Shown: piece after piece, positions 7,173 through 14,778 of the stretch
Layout of the letters: every line of letters starts with the position of its first letter
Numbering within the stretch: the first letter of the stretch is position 1
Source of the DNA: Pseudomonadota bacterium
Lineage (GTDB): Bacteria > Desulfobacterota > Syntrophobacteria > Syntrophobacterales > Syntrophobacteraceae
Assembly (NCBI GenBank): GCA_023416335.1
Contig: JAEZHY010000193.1
Coordinates: 1-22,180 of the forward strand
Length of the DNA stretch: 22,180 bases
Direction: 5' to 3'
Translations under genes and position numbers: made by a program
Notes under the pieces: model-generated
The model's input: the letters and a program-made list of their open reading frames with translations, nothing else
Databases searched by the model: none
Told to the model about the DNA's origin: nothing

Positions 7173-7490
7173 CTAACCTGCTGAATCCCGGTGCCGGCTT
7201 TTCCTGCCGTATGGAATTCCAAGCTTGTCCATTCGCTTGCGGAGGGTATTGGGGTGAATATTCAGGATTTGCGCCGCCCCGCCCGGCCCGTTGATCTTGC
7301 CGCCTGCCTCATCCAAAGCCTGCCTGATGTGCCTTGCGTTTATCTGCTCCAATGAGGCCAAGGGCCGGTCTTCGCCCAAATTTCGAATGCTGCCGCCGTT
7401 TTCGGCAGACACCGGGGGGAGCAATGTTTCGAAGGACAGGGCACCGTGCCGGTGGTGAATCAAAAAGTGATGATGCGAGTGATGTTCCAA
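7173..7490 (-). CDS. Fis-type HTH fragment, C-terminal tail of a sigma-54 activator
   Basis: This 105-aa frame matches only the end of NtrC/FhlA-class enhancer-binding proteins. INARHIRQALDEAGGKINGPGGAAQILNIHPNTLRKRMDKLGIPYGR (given here in outline, residues about 50-96) has the pattern of the Fis-type DNA-binding helix-turn-helix: HI..AL, G.I.G..GAA..L, P.TLR.RM.KLGI. The receiver or GAF and the AAA+ parts are absent. The only start is a TTG at 7488-7490 without a good ribosome-binding site, and the first 12 residues are His-rich and unlike the family. Most likely a truncated relic; a small stand-alone DNA-binding protein is possible. A shorter frameshifted copy lies at 3498-3564. Confidence 0.6.
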   Translation of the reverse strand: MEHHSHHHFLIHHRHGALSFETLLPPVSAENGGSIRNLGEDRPLASLEQINARHIRQALDEAGGKINGPGGAAQILNIHPNTLRKRMDKLGIPYGRKSRHRDSAG

Positions 7491-7511
7491 GCAAAGTTTT
7501 GAGCGGCAGGA

Positions 7512-7525
7512 CCCGCCAGGGCGGG
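7512..7525. repeat. Short GC-rich hairpin CCCGCC-AG-GGCGGG
   Basis: A 6-bp perfect stem with a 2-base centre, just upstream of the HTH fragment on its coding strand. It lies in the part of the duplicated block that copy A has lost. Confidence 0.4.
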
Positions 7526-7531
7526 CGCTCT

Positions 7532-7738
7532 TGAAAGTTGGCAGCCGGTTGTTTTAGTCTGCCGAAGACCCTGTCGCAGGACCCTCTTACGTTGCGCGCC
7601 CGGATTCAAAATCCGGGTTGCCCTACATGTTGTACACCGCTAAGTCGTCATCCCGGCAGTGCTTTTGAGCCGGGAACCAGTGCATTTAAGAAGGGCGACA
7701 GTGCCTGATGATGTCCGGTGTAATTCCAGCCGGGTGCA
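7532..7738. repeat. Duplicated intergenic block, copy B
   Basis: Partner of 3565-3758. Here the block is separated from the sigma-54 tail homology by about 280 bp that copy A lacks, so B is the fuller version. It carries the GTCATCCCGGC ... GCCGGGAACCAG hairpin at 7647-7683 and ends 7 nt before the stop codon of the propeller gene, whose 3' end it may shape. Confidence 0.8.
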
Positions 7739-7745
7739 CCTGTGT

Positions 7746-8879
7746 TCAGAAATCAGTTGTTCCCCACATTACGTATTCAGGGTTAGTTGTATTGTCCGAC
7801 CCGTTGAAGAGAACGTGCAGTTTGGTTTTGCCGAGTGCCGGTCTTGGGTGGGACGGGTAATAATAGCTGTCGAGCAGGAAGTGGTCGTAATCAGGCGCGC
7901 TCCCCCAGGTTGTCCCATCGAAGGTCGCCTGAACATCCCTGGGATTACCGTATTGGACCTCCGAAAACGTAAAGAATATCTCCGCTTTCCCTGCGGGAGT
8001 CAGTACCAGGCCGGGGCGATCTTCCGCCCAACCCTGGAGCCTGATCTTCGTCAGCACGTTTTCGGTGACCCACCTGGTCCCGCTCCACCTGAAATAGATC
8101 GGATTTTTGGAAATGTCATCGCTTTGAAAGAGGATGTGGGGCCGCGAAGAGCTATCAAGTGCCATCGACGGATTTTTGCCGTTGCCGACCTTGACTGTTC
8201 TCCACGTGCCCGCCATCTTTCTTGCCCAGTAAAGCGAATGCGTTGTTCCGTCCGGAGTTGCGCAATAAACCACGTTGGGAGCACCGTTGCTGCAAACGGA
8301 TATTGCGGTAGTTGAATCTCGGTAGGGCGTACCGGAAAAGGGTATGTCCTCGCTCATCCAGGTTTTGCCGTTGAATCGGAGATACTTGACCCCGGAATTG
8401 CCGTCCACGTAAGAAATATGAGGCCTTTGGTATTTGTCGAGGGCAATGGAAATGGGATTGTTGGGAAAAGTCGCCAACGTCTGAAGTTGAGCGATTTCGC
8501 TCATCTTCCAATTCGTGCCGTCAAAAAGAGCGTATTTCAGGGTATTGGGGCTTCCCGCAGCGCTGTAGACTGCATGAATTCTTCCGGTTGAATCGACGGC
8601 AATATCTCCTGTCCCTGCCCCGTGACCTGGTTTCTCGATCAATTCGTCTTTCCAGGTGCTTCCGTTAAAGTACAAATGTCTGGCTTCTCCGTTTTCCGAG
8701 ATCCAGACAAGGTGCGGCCTGTCCTGGGCGTCTATTGCCGGTTTCGAAAGTTGACCAAGGCAGCCCCAACTGCCCAGATTACAAAGTTCATGTGTGCTGA
8801 ACTGCCAGTCGGCGTGACATAATGCGGGAAACAGAGCGGCAAGAAAGCAGGCGAGAAGAATGGAATTGCGGAGTTTCAT
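7746..8879 (-). CDS. Secreted seven-repeat beta-propeller-like protein
   Basis: This 377-aa protein begins with a signal peptide (MKLRNSILLACFLAALFPA) and a probable cleavage site CHA-DW after residue 23. The mature part is built of seven repeats, near 47-76, 92-124, 143-174, 192-226, 237-270, 290-325 and 346-373, each of the form IALD..GRPHI.YVD followed by LKYL.FNG..W. Seven such units suggest a closed seven-bladed propeller of the sialidase/BNR-like type. I see no catalytic residue set of a sialidase, so a binding or structural role outside the inner membrane is more likely. The ribosome-binding site AAAGGAG precedes the ATG at 8877-8879. It appears to be a single-gene unit. Confidence 0.85.
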   Translation of the reverse strand: MKLRNSILLACFLAALFPALCHADWQFSTHELCNLGSWGCLGQLSKPAIDAQDRPHLVWISENGEARHLYFNGSTWKDELIEKPGHGAGTGDIAVDSTGRIHAVYSAAGSPNTLKYALFDGTNWKMSEIAQLQTLATFPNNPISIALDKYQRPHISYVDGNSGVKYLRFNGKTWMSEDIPFSGTPYRDSTTAISVCSNGAPNVVYCATPDGTTHSLYWARKMAGTWRTVKVGNGKNPSMALDSSSRPHILFQSDDISKNPIYFRWSGTRWVTENVLTKIRLQGWAEDRPGLVLTPAGKAEIFFTFSEVQYGNPRDVQATFDGTTWGSAPDYDHFLLDSYYYPSHPRPALGKTKLHVLFNGSDNTTNPEYVMWGTTDF

Positions 8880-9200
8880 ACGGCTTCTCCTTTCCTCGCT
8901 GACGGTTTTTCCCGGGTCAAAAGGGGTTCATGTCTTCGCGGTAGTCAGCCGGCCGCGTCTAGTGTTTGACCGATGGTCGGTAAATCCCTGCCCTGGTGAT
9001 GAGGACCACCGCGAAAATGCCGAGTTGCTTGTGAATTGGATTGTGAATTTTTATATGGGTGAAAGTCCTGGAGCTTCCGTAACCATCGACTTTGAATTTG
9101 TCAACTTGCTGAAGGCGCTGCCGTCCTCCCCCGACTCTGTATGCTGATCCGATGCCGGTTTTGCCGGCCTTCCGGGCTCGACCTGTTACTCACCGTAATC

Positions 9201-9235
9201 GTCATCCCGGCAGTTGCTTTTGAGTCGGGATCCAG
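9201..9235. repeat. GTCATCCCGGC-type hairpin, third copy
   Basis: Same element as at 3671-3707 and 7647-7683: ATCCCGGCA, a T-rich loop ending in TTTTGAG, then the pairing arm and ATCCAG. Here the second arm reads GTCGGGAT, so the stem carries one mismatch. It stands alone, without the rest of the duplicated block, so the hairpin also spreads independently. Confidence 0.65.
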
Positions 9236-9291
9236 CGGGGCCGCCGAGTACCAAACCCGGTTTGGACGAGGATGAAACTCCAAGAAGTTGA

Positions 9292-9316
9292 GGCACGGTT
9301 TCCTGACCGTGCCGGC
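9292..9316 (-). repeat. 25-bp hairpin repeat, GCACGGT arms, inverted copy
   Basis: Exact reverse complement of 183-207, with the same 7-bp stem and 6-base loop. Both lie in non-coding DNA. Confidence 0.8.
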
Positions 9317-9551
9317 TGGGCGCCCGGGCAGTGTTTTTTGCTGCCCAAGTCCGACAGACAGGAGGGCGTGGTTGAGTTCTTTATGAAGACCTGCAGTGTG
9401 AGACGACCCTGTCGAACCCCTCTTGCCTCCGGCACGGGCAACAAAAAGACCGTTGGCCGTGTCACCTGCGGCTCACCGTATACCTTTTCGTTCAGTTTTT
9501 AGGGCTCATAAGAGTGTATTTGGCAAGGGCGGCCGTGCCTGAACGATTACT

Positions 9552-10682
9552 CTAATCCTGGCCGCCGTAAAACATGAGAGGCAGGCCGTCCGCCACGAGA
9601 AAACCTTTGCGGGTGGGTTGAATTCTTCCGTCCTTCAACTTGGCCAGCCCCATCTTCTGCAATTTCCCCAAAGCCTCTTCCACCTTTAATCCGCTCCCGA
9701 GCGCATGCATATCCACACCGTCGCTCGTCCTCAGGCCCAGGTCGAGGGTTTCGAGTTCGAGCTGTTCCGGCGTGAGGACCTCCGATCCCTCCACCGGCGG
9801 CTTGCCTTCCTCAAGAAGTTTGCAGTACTTCCCGATCGACCTGACATTCCACCATCTGCTCCCTGAGTGGAACGAATGGGCCGAGGGGCCCAGTCCCAGA
9901 TAGGGGACATGGCTCCAATACTTACGGTTATGCCTGCACATGAACTTCCGGCCGCGCGCGAAATTGGATACTTCGTAATGGATGTAGCCGTTTCTTTCGA
10001 GGTAGCGGGAGGTCCAGATGAAGAAGGCACTCTGAAGTTTTTCTCCAATCGGTCGAATCCTGCCGGCTTCCTTCATCTTCCAAAGCGGTGTGCCCTTCTC
10101 CAGGGTCAACTGGTAGCACGACAGATGTTCCGGCTTGAACTCCAGGATTCGATCGACCTTTCTTTTCCATCCTCCGAGGGTCTGGGTCTCCAGGCCGTAG
10201 ATGAGATCGGCGCTGATGTTTTCAAAGCCGCAGGAGCGGATCGTATCGAGTGCCTCGAGCGCCTGCCCGGAGTTGTGGCTCCTACCCAGGAACTTCAGGT
10301 CCGTGTCGTCTAGCGACTGTACGCCCAGGCTGATGCGGTTGATGCCAAGGTCCCACACAGCCTTCAGCTTCTCCCTGGAGAGGCCGTCGGGGTTGGCCTC
10401 CATCGTCATTTCAGATTCGGGGGCAAACGTGAAGTGCTTATGGAGGCATTCGAAGAGTTCGCCGAGCTGCTTTTCTTCGAGTATTGCCGGCGTGCCGCCC
10501 CCGAGGAAGAGCGAATCGAAGCGGCTGAACCTGTCCTTATAGTGGAGTATCTCACTTTGCACCGCGTGCAGCCATTCGGGGACGGCTGCACGGGAAGCGA
10601 CCGAGTAGAAGTCGCAATAGAGGCATTTTGAGCGGCAGAACGGAACGTGGATGTAAAGTCCGGGAAGTTCCTCGCTATTCAT
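9552..10682 (-). CDS. hemW: HemW, radical SAM haem chaperone (HemN-like)
   Basis: This 376-aa protein has the radical SAM motif C16-RSK-C20-LY-C23 in HVPFCRSKCLYCDF, followed by LGGGTPAIL and MEANPDGL, as in the HemN/HemW superfamily. It lacks the N-terminal extension of true oxygen-independent coproporphyrinogen oxidase HemN and has the HemW-type C-terminal domain (LETLDLGLRTSDGVD). HemW binds haem and is thought to deliver it to cytochromes and other haem proteins; it is often misnamed coproporphyrinogen oxidase. Its start overlaps the end of lepA by 8 nt, so the two are co-transcribed and probably coupled. Confidence 0.93.
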   Translation of the reverse strand: MNSEELPGLYIHVPFCRSKCLYCDFYSVASRAAVPEWLHAVQSEILHYKDRFSRFDSLFLGGGTPAILEEKQLGELFECLHKHFTFAPESEMTMEANPDGLSREKLKAVWDLGINRISLGVQSLDDTDLKFLGRSHNSGQALEALDTIRSCGFENISADLIYGLETQTLGGWKRKVDRILEFKPEHLSCYQLTLEKGTPLWKMKEAGRIRPIGEKLQSAFFIWTSRYLERNGYIHYEVSNFARGRKFMCRHNRKYWSHVPYLGLGPSAHSFHSGSRWWNVRSIGKYCKLLEEGKPPVEGSEVLTPEQLELETLDLGLRTSDGVDMHALGSGLKVEEALGKLQKMGLAKLKDGRIQPTRKGFLVADGLPLMFYGGQD

Positions 10683-12471
10683 CTTTGGTCTTGAGGACGG
10701 AAACGAAGGCGCTCTGCGGTATCGAGACGGAGCCCACCATTTTCATCCTTTTCTTTCCTTCCTTCTGCTTTTCGAGGAGCTTGCGCTTACGCGTTATATC
10801 ACCGCCGTAGCACTTTGCCGTGACGTCTTTTCTGAAGGGCGTAATAGTGGAGCGCGAGATGATCTTCCCTCCGATTGCGCCCTGGATGGCGATCTTGAAG
10901 TTGTGCCTGGGAATTTCTTCTTTGAGGCGGTCGCAGACTCGTACTCCCCACTCACGCGCCCGGTCGCGGTGCACGATCAGGGAAAGGGCGTCTACCCTGT
11001 CTCCGTTTACCAGGATGTCCAGCTTCACCAGGTCGCTTTCCCGGTATTCGACCACTTCGTAGTCGAAGGAGCCATACCCCTGCGTGACCGTTTTCAGCCG
11101 GTCGTAGAAGTCGAAGACGACTTCGGCAAGAGGCATGTCGAAGGTCATTTCAACCCGGGCCGGGGTGGGAAAGGATGTCCTGGGATTCGATCCCCTTCGA
11201 TCGAGGCACAGTTTCATCACAGCGCCCATGTAGCGCTCGGGAATGATGATCGTCGCCCTTATGTAAGGCTCGGCCGAACTCTTGATGCTCGTGGGATCCG
11301 GGTAATACTGAGGATTTTCGACCGTGAGGGGGGTGCCGTCGTTCAATGTGAACTTGTACTGAACGCTCGGCACGGTCATGATTATGGACTGGTCGAACTC
11401 ACGCTCCAGTCTCTCCTGCACGATCTCGAGATGAAGGAGCCCGAGGAAGCCGCAGCGGAAGCCCTGGCCGAGTGCCGCGGATGAGTCTTTCTGGTATTCC
11501 AGCGCGGCATCGTTCAGCTTGTATTTATCGAGCGCATCCAGAAGCGAGGGGTAGTCGTCGGATGAAATCGGGTAGAGCGACGAAAAGACGACCGGTTTAA
11601 TATTCTTGAATCCGGGCAGCGGCGATGATGCCGGTTTGGCGTCCAGGGTTATCGTATCACCGATCCTGACGTCGGAAACGGTTTTGATACCTGCAATGAT
11701 ATATCCCACCGAACCCGCGGAAAGACTTTTCTGTGCCTCCCTGGTCAGCCGGAAGAATCCGACTTCTTCCACCTTGTGGGTCGCATCGCTGGACATGAGC
11801 CGGATGGCGTCCCCGGGCTTGATCGATCCGTCGAAGACGCGGCAGCTTACGATCGTGCCCCGAAATGGGTCGTACTGGGCGTCGAATATCAGCGCGGTTA
11901 GAGGATTATCCGGGCTTCCCTTCGGGGGCGGAATCCTGTTCACGATCGCTTCGAGTACGTCCTCGATGCCGATTCCTTCTTTTGCAGAACACAGGATGGC
12001 ATCGTCCGAATCGAGCGCCAGGTCGTGTTCTATCTCCTCTTTGACTTTTTCGATGTCAGCCGACGCCAGATCGATCTTATTGATCACCGGGATGATGGTG
12101 AGGTCGTGTTCCATTGCCGCGTACAGGTTGGCTATGGTCTGCGCCTGAACGCCCTGGGAGGCATCCACCAGGAGCAGAACGCCCTCGCACGAAGCCAATG
12201 CGCGGGAGACCTCATAGGAGAAATCCGCATGGCCCGGAGTATCGATGAGGTTGAGGGTGAATTCCTCGCCGGATTTGCTCTTGTAGGGAAGCACCACGGT
12301 CTGGCTCTTGATGGTGATGCCCCTCTCCCGCTCGATATCCATATTGTCCAGAATCTGGTCGCGAAACTGTCGGTCGCTTACCAGTCCGGCGTGCTGAATC
12401 AATCGATCGGCCAGAGTGGACTTGCCGTGATCGATATGGGCGATAATGCTGAAGTTTCTGATCTGCTGCAT
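10675..12471 (-). CDS. lepA: Elongation factor 4 (LepA), ribosome-associated GTPase
   Basis: This 598-aa protein has the usual length of the family. GTPase motifs are intact: AHIDHGKST at 11-19 (G1), GITIK at 51-55 (G2), DTPGH at 77-81 (G3), NKID at 131-134 (G4) and a SAKEG G5. The LepA-specific C-terminal region is present, including YGGDITRKRKLLEKQKEGKKRMK near the end. LepA acts on the ribosome during initiation, elongation and subunit biogenesis, especially under ionic or cold stress. It is the first gene of a lepA-hemW unit. The ATG at 12469-12471 opens MQQIRNFSIIAHIDHGK; the nearest purine-rich site (AGGGA) is rather far upstream. Confidence 0.97.
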   Translation of the reverse strand: MQQIRNFSIIAHIDHGKSTLADRLIQHAGLVSDRQFRDQILDNMDIERERGITIKSQTVVLPYKSKSGEEFTLNLIDTPGHADFSYEVSRALASCEGVLLLVDASQGVQAQTIANLYAAMEHDLTIIPVINKIDLASADIEKVKEEIEHDLALDSDDAILCSAKEGIGIEDVLEAIVNRIPPPKGSPDNPLTALIFDAQYDPFRGTIVSCRVFDGSIKPGDAIRLMSSDATHKVEEVGFFRLTREAQKSLSAGSVGYIIAGIKTVSDVRIGDTITLDAKPASSPLPGFKNIKPVVFSSLYPISSDDYPSLLDALDKYKLNDAALEYQKDSSAALGQGFRCGFLGLLHLEIVQERLEREFDQSIIMTVPSVQYKFTLNDGTPLTVENPQYYPDPTSIKSSAEPYIRATIIIPERYMGAVMKLCLDRRGSNPRTSFPTPARVEMTFDMPLAEVVFDFYDRLKTVTQGYGSFDYEVVEYRESDLVKLDILVNGDRVDALSLIVHRDRAREWGVRVCDRLKEEIPRHNFKIAIQGAIGGKIISRSTITPFRKDVTAKCYGGDITRKRKLLEKQKEGKKRMKMVGSVSIPQSAFVSVLKTKDE

Positions 12472-12879
12472 AGTCGATTAAGTTTCCCTGGCGGAGGTCC
12501 TCTGTAGTAACCGGATCACAAATCACGACCCGGAAAAGAATCCCGCCGAAAATATAATGTTTCGCGTCTGTCTTTTGCGCAAAAATCCCGCCTCTTCCAG
12601 AAAATCCGGACAGGCCTGAACGGCCCCGGCGTGCATGGAATGACTCTTCATGGAAGAAATGTGATCGGTGATTCTAATTGCTTTTGGAAGGCATTTCAAT
12701 AGCAGTGAACTGAGAACTGTGAGCTGAAAAGAAATCATCCGATCGGCCGATACGTCACCATGAAGCGTGTGGGCACGATATTCGGGGCATCTTCTTGCAT
12801 TTGAGCAGCTTTTGCTTCATTGCTCAATCCCGACGAATATACTCATTCATTGTGACGGAAAAGGCATGACGACAGCCGT
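12472..12879. other. Intergenic region upstream of lepA, no gene seen
   Basis: This stretch should carry the lepA promoter. Seen here are a TGAGCA/TGCTCA inverted repeat near 12800-12825 and, near 12767-12781, GTGGGCACGATATT, which matches half of the RAYT-flanking REP element. No coding frame with a recognisable domain is present. Confidence 0.5.
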
Positions 12880-12910
12880 GTAGGGTGGGCACGGTATTAT
12901 CGTGCCCACC
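12880..12910 (+). repeat. REP hairpin flanking RAYT, left copy
   Basis: GTGGGCACG and CGTGCCCAC pair around GTATTAT, giving a 9-bp stem, preceded by the foot GTAGG. Its reverse complement recurs at 13563-13593 with one T/C difference in the loop. Confidence 0.85.
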
Positions 12911-12964
12911 AACCGTACTTCCCGACAAACCATAGCCAATAAAGGCTTCCGACACACCGCTCTC

Positions 12965-13513
12965 TTATTCTCCAAAATCCCGTCCAATCGTCTCAGTGAC
13001 TATACCACCCCAATTTTCAGGGTAAGTACCCAATTTGACATATCGGTAAAAAGTGGAATGGGGCCAATCCAAAACCTTATTGACATATCCATGTTTGACA
13101 GGATTATAATGAATGTAATCCATATATGCCTGATATTCCTCTTCATTGCGTATCTGGTGTTCCCAGAACCGTCTCTGCCAAATAGTGGACTCTCTGTGCT
13201 TGAGCTTTGAATCATTCTTCCAGTCTTTAATCTGAAACAAGGCTCTTGCGCGTTTAGAAAAACCGGATTTAATCAGCGCCCAGCGGAGAGAAAAATCAGA
13301 GCTTTCCTCAGGCAAAGTCCATATACAATGAAGGTGTTCAGGTAATGTCACCCATGCATCAATGGAAAAAGGGTACCGTTCTCGAACGTCGATTATTGCA
13401 TCTCGCAGGGCTTGCCTGCTCGCGGGCAGATCCAATATGGGCCGACGCCGGAAGGTCACAACTGTGAAAAAGAATGTTCCACCGGATATTCTGGAGCGGC
13501 GGTAATTTGGCAT
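12965..13513 (-). CDS. REP-associated tyrosine transposase (RAYT, TnpA_REP, Y1_Tnp family)
   Basis: This 182-aa protein starts MPNYRRSRISGGTFFFTVVT, a typical RAYT N-terminus. The HUH-endonuclease metal ligands appear as HLH in TLPEHLHCIW, and the catalytic tyrosine lies in the conserved YIHYNPVKHGYV, preceded by the RAYT signature IWQRRFWEHQIRNEEEY. The C-terminal WPHSTFYRYV tail is also characteristic. It is expected to nick single-stranded REP DNA at GTAG-type feet. All key residues are intact, so it may be functional. I chose the ATG at 13511-13513 over the longer frame because homologues begin at this MPNYRR; the longer frame would run into the right-hand REP hairpin. Confidence 0.92.
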   Translation of the reverse strand: MPNYRRSRISGGTFFFTVVTFRRRPILDLPASRQALRDAIIDVRERYPFSIDAWVTLPEHLHCIWTLPEESSDFSLRWALIKSGFSKRARALFQIKDWKNDSKLKHRESTIWQRRFWEHQIRNEEEYQAYMDYIHYNPVKHGYVNKVLDWPHSTFYRYVKLGTYPENWGGIVTETIGRDFGE

Positions 13514-13562
13514 GTTGTATTTTTCAGGTTTGAAGTTCCAAATCAGCTCCTGCGGCGGGGTC

Positions 13563-13593
13563 GGTGGGCACGATAATGCCGTGCCCACCCTAC
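13563..13593 (-). repeat. REP hairpin flanking RAYT, right inverted copy
   Basis: Inverted partner of 12880-12910 with a single loop difference (C for T). It lies 49 nt upstream of the RAYT start codon, so it may also affect expression of that gene. Confidence 0.85.
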
Positions 13594-13831
13594 GCGCCCT
13601 GGCCGTTCACTGCGCTTTGAGGGATCAATCGTTCATAATACATGAATTCTGGATTTTTCCAATGATACCGTCTTATTCAGTCGGAAACTGGGCGCGGAAA
13701 GTCTCAAAGCGGAGCACTGATAGTCTTCCCGGAAGGCAGAAACTACAGGACCATTCTAAGCGCTGGGCGGTGGACACGACAAGAGTAAGCCGGACAGCAT
13801 TGGTGCCTGCCGGACCGTAACGAGGTAGATC

Positions 13832-14182
13832 ATGAATGCCATGAAATTCGACAAGTACATCGCCTCTATTGAATTCGACCAGGACGCCGGTATTTTCCAC
13901 GGTGAGGTGATCAACCTGAATGATGTTGTAACTTTTCAGGGGCGGTCTGTATGCGAACTTGAGCAAGCCTTCAAAGATTCCATCGAGGATTACCTGGAAG
14001 CTTGCCGGGAATTCGGCAGGGAACCGGAAAAACCTTTCACGGGAAACTTTCTGGTGAGGTTGCGGCCGGAAGTGCACAGGGCCGCGGCGCTGGCTGCAAA
14101 GATCGAAGGCAAGAGCCTGAACAAGTGGGTTTCTGAAAAGCTGGAGGAAGCCGCATGCGGAGGGGAGTGCTCCGCTCGATAA
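13832..14182 (+). CDS. HicB-family antitoxin-like protein, no HicA partner
   Basis: This 116-aa protein has the two parts of HicB-type antitoxins. The N-terminal part (YIASIEFDQDAGIFHGEVINLND ... VCELEQAFKDSIEDYLEAC, in outline) is the degraded RNase H-like fold. The C-terminal part (FLVRLRPEVHRAAALAAKIEGK followed by SLNKWVSEKLEEA) is a ribbon-helix-helix DNA-binding domain. The ATG at 13832 follows a GAGGT site at good spacing. HicA toxins are small double-stranded-RNA-binding-fold proteins with a conserved His and are normally encoded next door. None of the frames between 13594 and 13831, nor downstream, resembles one. It is thus an orphan regulator or relic of a toxin-antitoxin pair. Confidence 0.85.
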   Translation: MNAMKFDKYIASIEFDQDAGIFHGEVINLNDVVTFQGRSVCELEQAFKDSIEDYLEACREFGREPEKPFTGNFLVRLRPEVHRAAALAAKIEGKSLNKWVSEKLEEAACGGECSAR

Positions 14183-14201
14183 CCTGATGAATGTTCCGGC
14201 A

Positions 14202-14774
14202 CTATCTCCCGCAGCAGGAGGGACGGTTCATCCCGGCGGGGGACCTCATTTCGAGGTCGTCGATCATATTCCTGATTTTCATCCGGTTTCGAATTACCTT
14301 CGAATCCGTGTACATATCTTGATAAGCCGCTTCGAGCGCCTGCTCGAAAACGACATGTTCCCCTCCGTTCTGCCGGATGAATTCGTCAGCCTCTTTTTTG
14401 GATTTGAACGCCCACTTTGCCCTCTCGGTCATTACGCCTTTCTTTATTCCGCCAAGGACCCATGAAGCGGTTTCCGCGTCAATGAGGGCCCCGGTATTAT
14501 AGTCTGCGACCCTGACCGAGTTGGGGTTCTTATCCGTGTGGATTACCAGTTCCAGTGCAAGACAATGTAGACTGCAGAATGCGCACTCGGTCCCATCGGT
14601 GTGGGTCAGCAGCATGCGGCTTGGAGCGTACTGCTTTCTTTCCATCCGGCAGTGAGTGCAGGTCGGGAATTTTTGCAGGTCGTCTTCCTGTTGCGCAAAC
14701 CCGCCCAGGGCCGCCGCAAGCGTCCAGACAAGCACGGCACACGAAATAGCGATCAGTCTTTTTCGAAATAGCAT
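14202..14774 (-). CDS. NosL-like secreted metal-binding protein A
   Basis: This 190-aa protein opens with a signal peptide (MLFRKRLIAISCAVLVWTLA), probably cleaved after GFA before QQED; no lipobox cysteine is seen, unlike the classical lipoprotein NosL. The mature part has the NosL signature PTCTHCRM near residue 39 and CSLHC near 67-71, with further Met and His residues suited to Cu(I). NosL proteins deliver copper to nitrous oxide reductase, but no nosZ lies in the window, so the client here is unknown. It shares with NosL-B (18668-19186) the blocks VMT.RAKWAF and AAY.DMYTD.K.IR. Its start lies 4 nt after the kinase stop, so the two are co-transcribed. Confidence 0.85.
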   Translation of the reverse strand: MLFRKRLIAISCAVLVWTLAAALGGFAQQEDDLQKFPTCTHCRMERKQYAPSRMLLTHTDGTECAFCSLHCLALELVIHTDKNPNSVRVADYNTGALIDAETASWVLGGIKKGVMTERAKWAFKSKKEADEFIRQNGGEHVVFEQALEAAYQDMYTDSKVIRNRMKIRNMIDDLEMRSPAGMNRPSCCGR

Positions 14775-14778
14775 GCTG

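Larger units (their letters stand above)
8880..9551. other. Repeat-bearing intergenic region, no gene seen
   Basis: These 672 nt separate the propeller gene from the hemW stop. They contain a GTCATCCCGGC-type hairpin (9201-9235), the inverted GCACGGT hairpin (9292-9316) and a GGGCAG/CTGCCC hairpin with a T-rich loop (9326-9346). Frames here have no recognisable domain. The promoter of the propeller gene should lie between 8890 and about 9110; TTGACA occurs on the minus strand at 9099-9104 but a matching -10 box is weak. Confidence 0.55.
12880..13593. mobile_element. REPtron-like unit: RAYT gene between inverted REP hairpins
   Basis: A 31-bp hairpin at 12880-12910 and its inverted partner at 13563-13593 differ at one position and bracket one complete RAYT gene. 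Each hairpin begins (or, inverted, ends) with GTAGGGTGGGCACG, with the GTAG foot that RAYT proteins are known to recognise. This matches the described REPtron layout, in which a single-copy domesticated IS200/IS605-like transposase is flanked by its own REP sequences. No target duplication is expected for this class. Confidence 0.82.

Noticed and set aside
9326..9346. GGGCAG/CTGCCC hairpin with T-rich loop as a terminator
   Set aside because: The Ts are in the loop and no T-run follows the stem. It also lies over 200 nt beyond the hemW stop and is not close to any other gene end.
11606..12507. Plus-strand frames opposite lepA
   Set aside because: They mirror a highly conserved GTPase gene and have no domain of their own.
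13594..13831. Candidate hicA upstream of hicB
   Set aside because: Translation of all three plus frames shows none of the HicA features such as a GSHH-like motif or the basic C-terminal helix.
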